From: Rhodanobacteraceae bacterium
GTDB taxonomy: Bacteria > Pseudomonadota > Gammaproteobacteria > Xanthomonadales > SZUA-5
NCBI GenBank assembly: GCA_003233535.1
Contig: QIMA01000424.1
Location: 1-6,086, forward strand
Length of the DNA: 6,086 bases
Direction of reading: 5' to 3'
The notes beneath the pieces were generated by a model. That model was given only the letters and a program-made list of their open reading frames with translations. It searched no databases and was not told where the DNA came from. Positions 1-6,086 of this stretch are shown in pieces (the first letter of the stretch is position 1; each line of letters begins with the position of its first letter). Both the position numbers and the translations under genes were made by a program.

Positions 1-66
1 GTGCCGATATGGAAGCGCGAGCACTATGCTGAAGGTGAGGCCAGTTGGCAGCATCGAGAAGACTGA
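1..66 (+). CDS. moaE: Molybdopterin synthase catalytic (large) subunit MoaE, C-terminal end only
   Basis: This is a partial gene cut by the left edge of the window: 21 codons in frame from base 1, ending at tga 64-66. The residues VPIWKREHYAEGEASW match the conserved tail of MoaE, where E. coli has APFWKREATPEGDRW. The lysine of WKRE lines up with E. coli Lys126, an active-site residue. In this family MoaE pairs with MoaD, whose C-terminal thiocarboxylate supplies the sulfur that turns cyclic pyranopterin monophosphate into molybdopterin in the cytoplasm. The call rests on a short but distinctive motif; the rest of the gene lies outside the window. It ends 13 bp before the direct repeat flanking a MITE-like element and is on the same strand as hfq, a place where many gammaproteobacteria have miaA. 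It probably belongs to a separate transcription unit. Confidence 0.85.
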   Translation: MPIWKREHYAEGEASWQHRED

Positions 67-79
67 TGGAAGCCCCGCG

Positions 80-85
80 CTGGAG
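80..85. repeat. Left 6-bp direct repeat (putative target-site duplication)
   Basis: The hexamer ctggag lies directly outside the left inverted repeat of the palindromic element and recurs exactly at 228-233 outside the right one. This is the arrangement expected of a duplicated insertion target. Two bases at each side (ag/ct) also happen to extend the terminal palindrome, so the exact element boundary could shift by two bases. Confidence 0.6.
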
Positions 86-227
86 GGAACCTCTAGAAAC
101 CTACTGCGCGGTCCGATTGCGGCGTTGCGCGGTGCTTTCGAACCCTCATGTACAGCCAAGTACACTGCGGTTCCTGTGCTCCGTGCGCCTTGCACTCGAA
201 CCGCTCGCTACGGTTTCTAGAGGTTCC
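86..227. mobile_element. 142-bp MITE-like palindromic element with perfect 16-bp terminal inverted repeats
   Basis: The left end 86-101 (ggaacctctagaaacc) is the exact reverse complement of the right end 212-227; the match extends to 18 bp if the first two bases of flank on each side are counted. The rest is also an imperfect inverted repeat: two 68-nt arms meet at a 6-nt apex (agccaa, 154-159) flanked by gtac on both sides (150-153 and 160-163), with paired stretches along the arms. Direct repeats ctggag at 80-85 and 228-233 bracket it. The element has no credible coding capacity, so it looks like a non-autonomous miniature transposable element that would need a transposase in trans. I cannot name its family; the GTAC core and the ends resemble dispersed intergenic repeats of proteobacteria, but that is recollection only. 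Transcribed through, it would fold into one long hairpin between moaE and hfq. An alternative is a chromosomal repeat of other origin. Confidence 0.75.
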
Positions 228-233
228 CTGGAG
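228..233. repeat. Right 6-bp direct repeat (putative target-site duplication)
   Basis: This second copy of ctggag abuts the right inverted repeat of the palindromic element and matches the copy at 80-85 in the same orientation. Confidence 0.6.
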
Positions 234-430
234 TTTCACACCCGCCGTAGCACCGTGTAGTCGTAGCTTCAGACCCTGCAGGTATTGACCATGACCGACA
301 TGCCAACGCAGTCCCTGGATTAACTCACGATGGGCGGTGAGCCAGCCAATCCCTGGGTCTGTTTCGTGAAGCTGGCCCGACTTCTGCTTAAGTAGACTAA
401 ATCGAGGCAATCACCGCGATCGTTCTCCGC
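234..430. other. Unassigned intergenic stretch between the MITE and the hfq promoter region
   Basis: I recognise no gene, RNA or repeat family here. A small hairpin with a 5-bp stem (ctcac 324-328 with gtgag 337-341, 8-nt loop) has no T-run after it. The septamer tccctgg occurs at 312-318 and 351-357 and again at 225-231 across the MITE edge, probably by chance. The minus strand is open from about 410 down to 93 (a TTG start would be needed), but the reading runs through the whole MITE and matches no family I know, so it is not annotated as a gene. The stretch may be the leftover of a gene lost between moaE and hfq, or simply leader DNA for hfq. Confidence 0.4.
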
Positions 431-437
431 TCAGCCC

Positions 438-446
438 TGATACACT
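438..446 (+). promoter_or_regulatory. Possible extended -10 promoter for hfq
   Basis: The string tgatacact fits the extended -10 pattern TGnTAnnnT, with tacact matching four of six positions of TATAAT. No good -35 hexamer lies at normal spacing (418-423 is gatcgt), which an extended -10 can tolerate. Transcription would start near 453, giving a leader of about 30 nt before the hfq ATG at 484. The prediction rests on sequence pattern only. Confidence 0.3.
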
Positions 447-483
447 GAGCGAAGGTTCAGTCTATTGTCAGGATGCGTCATCT

Positions 484-735
484 ATGTCGAAGGGTCAGTC
501 ACTGCAAGATCCGTTTCTGAACGCTTTGCGCCGCGAGCGCGTACCGGTGTCAATCTATTTGGTCAACGGTATCAAGCTACAGGGGCAGATCGAGTCTTTC
601 GACCAGTTTGTGGTGCTGCTGCGCAACACGGTGTCGCAGATGGTCTACAAGCACGCGATATCGACCGTCGTGCCGCAGCGCAACGTTCGCATCACCGATC
701 CGAGTGCCGATGGCGAAGCACCCAGCGACGATTAG
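484..735 (+). CDS. hfq: RNA chaperone Hfq
   Basis: This 83-residue protein is the Sm-like RNA chaperone that forms a homohexameric ring in the cytoplasm and pairs small regulatory RNAs with mRNAs. The core is almost identical to E. coli Hfq: proximal-face residues Gln8 and Phe42 and the Sm2 signature YKHAIS (55-60) with Lys56 and His57 are present, as are the lateral-rim arginines Arg16, Arg17 and Arg19. The C-terminal tail is short (total 83 against 102 in E. coli) and acidic (DGEAPSDD), resembling the short form seen in Pseudomonas. The acidic tip fits the known role of such tails in displacing RNA from the rim. The ATG at 484 has aggA at 470-473 with a 10-nt gap. It leads the hfq-hflX-hflKC cluster. 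The upstream neighbour is moaE plus a MITE, not the more usual miaA. Confidence 0.98.
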   Translation: MSKGQSLQDPFLNALRRERVPVSIYLVNGIKLQGQIESFDQFVVLLRNTVSQMVYKHAISTVVPQRNVRITDPSADGEAPSDD

Positions 736-778
736 TTTAGCGCCGATGCGGCAGCGCTGGACCCCGCTCCAGACTGCT

Positions 779-838
779 GGCACTTGCAGTGCCGCTAACA
801 GACCCTATCTTTACTCCTTCGAAAGAGCGCTTGGCGCT
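779..838 (+). promoter_or_regulatory. hfq-hflX spacer with two small hairpins
   Basis: The 122-bp spacer contains a perfect 6-bp hairpin with a 3-nt loop (ggcact 779-784, agtgcc 788-793) and a 5-bp hairpin (agcgc 826-830, gcgct 834-838) that ends six bases before the hflX ribosome-binding site. Neither is followed by a T-run, so termination is unlikely. The second could influence ribosome access to hflX. I find no convincing promoter here (tatctt at 806-811 lacks a matching -35), so read-through from hfq is the simplest reading. The regulatory role is inference. Confidence 0.3.
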
Positions 839-843
839 AGCAT

Positions 844-849
844 GAGGAG
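844..849 (+). promoter_or_regulatory. Ribosome-binding site deciding the hflX start
   Basis: The purine run gaggag is a strong Shine-Dalgarno match sitting 8 nt before the CTG at 858, which is optimal spacing. The GTG at 897 has no comparable site at the right distance (bases before it read gatcgcgcgctgtta). An in-frame stop (tga 843-845) just upstream closes the reading frame, so the start must lie after it. Confidence 0.65.
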
Positions 850-857
850 TATCTGCC

Positions 858-2171
858 CTGTTTGAACGTAGTCATCGCGGTGATCGCGCGCTGTTAGTGC
901 AACTGCGTGAATCCGGCGACAAATCGACCTCGGCGGCTGAGGAATTCCGCGAACTGGCGGAGTCGGCGGGCGCGCAGATCATGGGCGAGGTGGATGCCCC
1001 ACTGGGGCGACCGCACCCGCGCTATCTGATTGGCACGGGTAAAGCGGACGAAATCGCTGAGCAGGCAAAGGCACTCGACGCCGATCTCGTGTTGATCAGT
1101 GGCGCATTGTCGCCGGTTCAGGAGCGCAACCTGGAGGCGCTGGTTAAGGCTCGAGTGGTTGATCGAACCGGATTGATTTTGGATATCTTTGCCGCTCGGG
1201 CGCGTAGCCACGAGGGCAAGCTGCAGGTGGAACTCGCCCAGCTGCGCCATATGTCCACGCGCTTGGTGCGTGGCTGGACTCATCTGGAGCGCCAGCGCGG
1301 CGGCAGCATAGGCCTGCGCGGTCCTGGTGAAACTCAGCTGGAAACTGATCGACGATTGCTGGCCGAGCGGGTGAAACAGCTCAGTCGCCGCCTGGCCAAG
1401 GTGGTCAAGCAGCGCGAGCAAGGCCGGCGCCAGCGTCAGTCCAGCGATTTACCGCTAGTTGCGCTGGTCGGTTACACCAACGCCGGAAAGTCCACGCTGT
1501 TCAATCGCCTGGCTGGCGCCGGCGTGTACGCCGCCGATCAGCTGTTTGCGACGCTTGATCCGACGGTACGTCGGGTCAACGGATTTCGCTTTGGTGACTT
1601 GGTGATCGCCGATACGGTGGGATTCGTCCGCGATTTGCCGCATGAACTGGTTGCTGCGTTCCGCTCCACTCTGACCGAAGCTCGGGAAGCCGATTTGCTG
1701 TTACATATCGTCGACGGGGCAGACCCAGAAGCGCCTCAACGGATTGCAGATGTCGACGCGGTACTGACCGAAATCGGCGCGCAGGATACTCCACAGCTGC
1801 TGGTGCTGAACAAGGCCGACCTAGCTTCGGATCCCCTAGACAGCCTGTTGGCCGGAGACGAGCGCCCGCAGGTGCGCATTTCGGCGCTGAACGGCCAGGG
1901 ATTGGACGAACTGCGCGAAAGCCTCAACGACCTCTTGTCAGAGGAGTCGCTACATTACCAGCTGCAGGTACCGTTCGCGGCGTCGGCGCTGCGGGCGCGA
2001 TTGATCGCCTACGGTGCGGTCCGTTCAGAAAGTGAAGCTGATGAAGACGGCTGGCACATGGAGGTTGAGCTTTCCGAGAGTCTAGCGCGTCAGCTGAGCC
2101 ACTTGCCGGGTGTTTCCGGCAGCTGTGCGCGGCACCAGCTGTTGAAGACGACGCCCGAATCATGGGAATAG
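858..2171 (+). CDS. hflX: Ribosome-associated GTPase HflX (probable CTG start)
   Basis: HflX is a TRAFAC-class GTPase that binds the 50S subunit and dissociates or rescues stalled ribosomes. From CTG 858 the protein has 437 residues (E. coli 426). An N-terminal HflX domain carries the family blocks GKLQVELAQLRH and GLRGPGETQLETDRR, followed by a coiled linker. The G domain has P-loop GYTNAGKS (205-212), the switch-I block ADQLFATLDPT, G3 DTVGF (252-256), G4 NKAD (318-321) and G5 SAL (342-344). A short C-terminal domain ends the protein. The start is placed at CTG because the residues from there (LFERSHRGDRALLVQL) align with the E. coli N terminus MFDRYDAGEQAVLVHI and a strong ribosome-binding site lies 8 nt before. 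The first conventional start, GTG 897, would give 424 residues and remove this conserved first strand. The gene follows hfq as in most gammaproteobacteria. The gene identity is near certain; the start is less so. Confidence 0.95.
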   Translation: MFERSHRGDRALLVQLRESGDKSTSAAEEFRELAESAGAQIMGEVDAPLGRPHPRYLIGTGKADEIAEQAKALDADLVLISGALSPVQERNLEALVKARVVDRTGLILDIFAARARSHEGKLQVELAQLRHMSTRLVRGWTHLERQRGGSIGLRGPGETQLETDRRLLAERVKQLSRRLAKVVKQREQGRRQRQSSDLPLVALVGYTNAGKSTLFNRLAGAGVYAADQLFATLDPTVRRVNGFRFGDLVIADTVGFVRDLPHELVAAFRSTLTEAREADLLLHIVDGADPEAPQRIADVDAVLTEIGAQDTPQLLVLNKADLASDPLDSLLAGDERPQVRISALNGQGLDELRESLNDLLSEESLHYQLQVPFAASALRARLIAYGAVRSESEADEDGWHMEVELSESLARQLSHLPGVSGSCARHQLLKTTPESWE

Positions 2172-2293
2172 GATGTCCAATCGGTGCGGTTGATGGCAGG
2201 GGGCATTCGGCTCCTGTATCGTCGCCCATCTCTTTGCGTAACGCCGCCGTCGGTCGAGCCGGTCGGACTCGCAGCGTATGAATGAATCACAAC

Positions 2294-2297
2294 GGAG
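2294..2297 (+). promoter_or_regulatory. Ribosome-binding site deciding the hflK start
   Basis: The ggag here lies 8 nt before ATG 2306 and selects it over the in-frame ATG at 2282, which would place this site inside the coding region and add eight residues (MNHNGVVL) before the conserved MAWNEPGG. Confidence 0.75.
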
Positions 2298-2305
2298 TAG
2301 TTTTA

Positions 2306-3412
2306 ATGGCCTGGAATGAGCCCGGCGGAAAGCGTCGCGACCCTTGGGGCAACGGTAACGGTGGCGGCAAGGATCAGCCGCCCGATCTTGAACAGATGCT
2401 GCGCCGGATCAAATCGACCGTAATGTCGCTGTTTGGCGCCGGGGGGCAACGCGGTTCCGGATCCGACGATAGCGAAGGCGGTGGGTCTTCGGGGCCGGGT
2501 TTCGGCACCATCCTGATCGCCGGCGTGGTGCTGTTGGTGGGTTGGGCGTTGTACAACTCCTTCCACGTGATCGATCAGCGTGAACGCGGCGTCGTGCTGC
2601 GTATGGGCGAGTACGTGCGCACACTCGAGCCTGGCCTGCAGTTCACCTTGCCGCCGCCGATCGAAGAGGTATTTACCGTCGCCGTTACCCAGGTACGTTC
2701 TAGCTCGGACGAAGTGAGCATGCTCACCGCCGACGAAAACCTGATCTTCATCGACTTCGCTATACAGTTCGACATCAAGGATCCGCGGGCTTTCCTGTTT
2801 AAAGTGCGTGACCCAGAGCAGTCGCTGAGCGAAGCGGCCGAGAGCGCAGTGCGTCAGGTTGTTGGTAGCCGCACCCTGGATCAGGTACTAGTCGGTGCTC
2901 GCGCTGAGATCACCCTCGAAGCGTTGGGTCAAATACAAGATTTGGTTGATCGCTACGAAACCGGTATCAACGTCCGCGCGCTGAACTTCCAGGACGTCCG
3001 CGTACCCGACCAGGTCAAGGAAGCCTTCGATGACGCGATCAAGGCACGCGAGGATGAACAACGGTTAGCCAATGAGGCCAAGGCCTATGCCAGTAAGGTC
3101 GTTCCGGAAGCGCGCGGTCGCGCAGCCAGAATCCTGGCCGAGGCGCAGGGCTATCGTGAGGCGACCATCGCCCGATCAAAAGGTGAGGCAGCTCGATTCG
3201 ATCTGATGGTTGCCGAATACTTAGCAGCGCCGGAAGTGACTCGGAAGCGTTTGGCCCTGGATACGCTGCGTCAGGTCTTAGTGCGCACGCCGAAAGTGCT
3301 GATGGATGCCGAAGCTGGCAGCTTGATGTACTTACCGCTGGACAAATTACTGGAACAGGCACGCAACGGTGCGCGTGACACAACGGCAGTTGGCCGCCGG
3401 GAGGCCCAATAA
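2306..3412 (+). CDS. hflK: FtsH protease modulator HflK
   Basis: This 368-residue SPFH/band-7 membrane protein assembles with HflC into a large periplasm-facing cage around the FtsH protease and tunes its degradation of membrane substrates; in E. coli this also affects lambda CII stability. The start at ATG 2306 gives the family opening MAWNEPGG. A cytoplasmic, glycine-rich N-terminal region (1-65) leads to one membrane helix (about 66-84, TILIAGVVLLVGWAL). The SPFH domain follows (about 85-260; conserved ERGVVLRMGEY, EPGLQFTLPPPIE), then an alanine/glutamate-rich coiled coil (about 255-310) and a C-terminal segment with LMYLPLDKLLE. It is shorter than E. coli HflK (419), mainly in the tails. 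Its stop overlaps the hflC start by one base (TAATG), so the two are probably translationally coupled and made in equal amounts. The 134-bp gap after hflX shows no convincing promoter or terminator. Confidence 0.97.
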   Translation: MAWNEPGGKRRDPWGNGNGGGKDQPPDLEQMLRRIKSTVMSLFGAGGQRGSGSDDSEGGGSSGPGFGTILIAGVVLLVGWALYNSFHVIDQRERGVVLRMGEYVRTLEPGLQFTLPPPIEEVFTVAVTQVRSSSDEVSMLTADENLIFIDFAIQFDIKDPRAFLFKVRDPEQSLSEAAESAVRQVVGSRTLDQVLVGARAEITLEALGQIQDLVDRYETGINVRALNFQDVRVPDQVKEAFDDAIKAREDEQRLANEAKAYASKVVPEARGRAARILAEAQGYREATIARSKGEAARFDLMVAEYLAAPEVTRKRLALDTLRQVLVRTPKVLMDAEAGSLMYLPLDKLLEQARNGARDTTAVGRREAQ

Positions 3413-4275
3413 TGTTTAAACATATCATTGCGGTTAGTGTCGTTTTCCTGGCGATCGTTCTTTACGGCAGTTTCTTCATTGTCAGAGAAGACCAATACGC
3501 AGTCATGTTCCGCTTGGGTGAGATTACCCGCACGGATTTTGAGCCCGGATTTCATCTGAAGGCGCCGTTCGTCAATAACGTCATCCACTTCGATCGCCGG
3601 GTTTTGTCGCTGGACTCCACGCCAGAACGTTTCATTACCTCGGAGAAAAAGGACGTCACCGTCGATTCCGTGGTGAAGTGGCGGATTAGGGACGTCGAGA
3701 CCTACTATACCGCCACGCGCGGTGACGAACTGCGTGCGAGCCAGGCGCTGGGCCAGATCATCAAGGATCGTATGCGTGATGAGTTCAATAAGCGCACGTT
3801 GAAAGACGTGGTCGCCGACGCGCGTTCGACCATGATCGAAAACCTGACTGCTAAGGCCAATGAGGCCGCAGAAGCGCTGGGCATTTTGGTGGTAGACGTG
3901 CGCATCAAGCGCATCGAATTGCCAGATCAGGTGACCGAGTCGGTGTTTGATCGGATGCGCTCGGAGCGTAAACGGGTGGCTTCGGAACTGCGCAGCCAAG
4001 GTAAGGAAACCGCGGAACGACTGCAGGCTGAAGCGGATCGCGAGGTTCAAGTGCTACTGGCAAGGGCCGATCAAGAGGCTCAGGAGGAACGCGGTAAAGG
4101 CGATGCCGAAGCCGCCGCTATCTTTGCAGCCGCTTATAATAAGGACGCCGAGTTTTACGATTTCCTCCGTCGTCAGGAGGTTTATCGGGAAGGCATCGGC
4201 AATGGCGGAGACGTGATGGTCTTAGGTCGCGATTCGCCAATGCTCAAGGACTTGGGTAAGTCCGATCGACCTTAA
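3412..4275 (+). CDS. hflC: FtsH protease modulator HflC
   Basis: HflC is the SPFH-domain partner of HflK in the membrane complex that surrounds FtsH. The protein has 287 residues. One N-terminal membrane helix (about 4-23) acts as signal anchor, followed at once by the SPFH domain (IVREDQYAVMFRLGEI, then EPGFHLKAPFVNNV and the FDRRVLSLDS block). A long charged helix follows (about 180-243, MRSERKRVASELRSQGKE and alanine/glutamate-rich repeats), then the conserved YDFLRRQEVYREGI segment and the ending VLGRDSPMLKDLG. It is shorter than E. coli HflC (334) but keeps all blocks, so it is not truncated. A strong gggagg (3399-3404) inside the end of hflK lies 7 nt before the ATG, and the TAATG overlap indicates coupling to hflK. 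Confidence 0.97.
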   Translation: MFKHIIAVSVVFLAIVLYGSFFIVREDQYAVMFRLGEITRTDFEPGFHLKAPFVNNVIHFDRRVLSLDSTPERFITSEKKDVTVDSVVKWRIRDVETYYTATRGDELRASQALGQIIKDRMRDEFNKRTLKDVVADARSTMIENLTAKANEAAEALGILVVDVRIKRIELPDQVTESVFDRMRSERKRVASELRSQGKETAERLQAEADREVQVLLARADQEAQEERGKGDAEAAAIFAAAYNKDAEFYDFLRRQEVYREGIGNGGDVMVLGRDSPMLKDLGKSDRP

Positions 4276-4293
4276 CTGAGTACGGCTAGTGGA

Positions 4294-4482
4294 ATGAGCG
4301 ATTTGTGGGCGGCGTTGGCGCTGGTGCTGGTAATCGAGGGGCTGCTGCCCTTTGCTGCGCCGCGCCTATGGCGCGAGATGCTGCTGCAAATCGCGACGAT
4401 GGATGAGCGCCGACTGCGCCTATTTGGCGGCAGCAGTATCGCCATCGGCATGCTGCTGCTGTACTGGATACGCGGCAGCTAG
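4294..4482 (+). CDS. Small two-helix inner-membrane protein, DUF2065 (YjeT-like) family
   Basis: This 62-residue protein resembles E. coli YjeT and other DUF2065 members: LWAALALVLVIEGLLPFAAPRLW aligns, in two parts, with WLALALVLVLEGLGPMLYPKAW, and LRLFGG with LRRFGG. It has two hydrophobic helices (about 3-21 and 45-59) joined by a short charged loop (MDERRLR). The function is unknown in the family as a whole. Its place 18 bp after hflC on the same strand is conserved in many gammaproteobacteria, which suggests a role linked to the HflKC-FtsH complex, but that is inference. The ribosome-binding site is poor (gtgg at 4289-4292 is too close to the ATG), so translation probably relies on ribosomes arriving from hflC. 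It is likely the last gene of the hfl unit. Confidence 0.9.
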   Translation: MSDLWAALALVLVIEGLLPFAAPRLWREMLLQIATMDERRLRLFGGSSIAIGMLLLYWIRGS

Positions 4483-4555
4483 TGTGGTGTTCTGCGCTGT
4501 TATGACCTTCGGGGCATTCCTTGCTGGCAACCCCGCTTTCATAAAAATGCTGACT

Positions 4556-4578
4556 ACGTCGCGGCCGCGTGAGTTTTT
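4556..4578 (+). terminator. Possible intrinsic terminator after the hflKC-DUF2065 unit
   Basis: The GC-rich palindrome cgcggccgcg (4560-4569) can fold as part of a short stem: acg 4556-4558 with cgt 4568-4570, a bulged t, then cg with cg around loop cggc. Three bases later comes a run of five T (4574-4578). The stem is short and the T-run is not immediately adjacent, so it is only a candidate. It lies 73 bp after the DUF2065 stop. Confidence 0.35.
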
Positions 4579-4580
4579 AG

Positions 4581-5998
<1,418 letters not shown>

Positions 5999-6031
5999 CT
6001 AACCCGGATGTTTCATAAACTTCACGCGCCC

Positions 6032-6062
6032 TCGCTAGGCCCTTGATCGCCCAGCGATTTTT
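6032..6062 (+). terminator. Intrinsic terminator candidate after purA
   Basis: The stem tcgct (6032-6036) pairs with agcga (6053-6057); after one a/c mismatch, ggc (6038-6040) pairs with gcc (6049-6051) around an 8-nt loop. Five T (6058-6062) follow immediately. It begins 34 bp after the purA stop, the usual place for a terminator. The sequence could alternatively belong to a mobile-element end (see findings). Confidence 0.65.
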
Positions 6063-6086
6063 CCTCAGTCGGGTGTATGAACCACT

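Noticed and set aside
324..341. Hairpin ctcac/gtgag as a terminator
   Set aside because: The stem is only five base pairs and no T-run follows.
93..410. A 105-codon minus-strand open frame covering the MITE and the adjacent stretch
   Set aside because: It needs a TTG start, spans the whole palindromic element and resembles no known protein; kept only as a low-interest observation for the part outside the MITE.
465..740. A 91-codon plus-strand frame over hfq
   Set aside because: It is the other reading frame of hfq, arginine-rich and without any family resemblance.
894..1421. A 175-codon open frame on the minus strand
   Set aside because: It lies wholly antisense to the conserved first half of hflX and its product matches no family; it is a by-product of the codon bias of hflX.
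2189..2222. Promoter for hflK from ttgatg (2189-2194) and tatcgt (2217-2222)
   Set aside because: The spacing between the hexamers is 22 bp, too long for a sigma-70 promoter.
2282..2305. Earlier in-frame ATG for hflK at 2282
   Set aside because: It would put the ribosome-binding site ggag inside the gene and add eight unconserved residues before the family-typical MAWNEPGG.
3271..4050. A 259-codon open frame on the minus strand
   Set aside because: It is antisense to the end of hflK and most of hflC, both clearly real genes, and has no recognisable domain.
4500..4540. cgggg ... ccccg inverted repeat after the DUF2065 gene as the main terminator
   Set aside because: The loop is 16 nt with poor internal pairing, and the sequence after it (ctttcataaaaa) has no T-run.

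Overview
The window is a piece of a moderately GC-rich gammaproteobacterial chromosome. It carries the classic hfq - hflX - hflK - hflC - (small DUF2065 membrane protein) - purA cluster, with all genes on the + strand and all apparently intact. The protein sequences (an Hfq core almost identical to that of E. coli, HflK starting MAWNEPGG, a DUF2065 gene directly after hflC) fit Gammaproteobacteria. The absence of hisZ between the DUF2065 gene and purA, and a moaE end rather than miaA upstream of hfq, argue against an enteric or a typical Pseudomonas. The genus cannot be named from the sequence alone.

Layout: 1-66 is the 3' end of moaE (molybdopterin synthase large subunit). 67-483 is non-coding. 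It holds a 142-bp MITE-like palindromic element (86-227) with perfect 16-bp terminal inverted repeats and flanking 6-bp direct repeats (ctggag), then about 200 bp with no recognisable gene, then a possible extended -10 promoter just before hfq. hfq (484-735) is followed by a 122-bp spacer with two small hairpins and hflX, which appears to start at a CTG codon (858) rather than at the first conventional start (GTG 897). After a 134-bp gap come hflK (2306-3412) and hflC (3412-4275), overlapping by one base, and 18 bp later a 62-codon DUF2065 gene (4294-4482). A 223-bp gap with a possible terminator precedes purA (GTG start, 4706-5998), and a good intrinsic terminator candidate follows it (6032-6062).

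Functionally, Hfq is the RNA chaperone for small-RNA regulation, HflX a ribosome-associated GTPase that rescues or splits stalled ribosomes, HflK/HflC the inner-membrane SPFH-domain complex that encloses and modulates the FtsH protease, and the DUF2065 protein a two-helix membrane protein of unknown function that is conserved next to HflKC. PurA makes adenylosuccinate in AMP synthesis and is a co-resident rather than a functional partner. I see no wholly new multi-gene system. The most notable items are the MITE with its apparent target duplication, the unusual hflX start, and the moaE-hfq junction.
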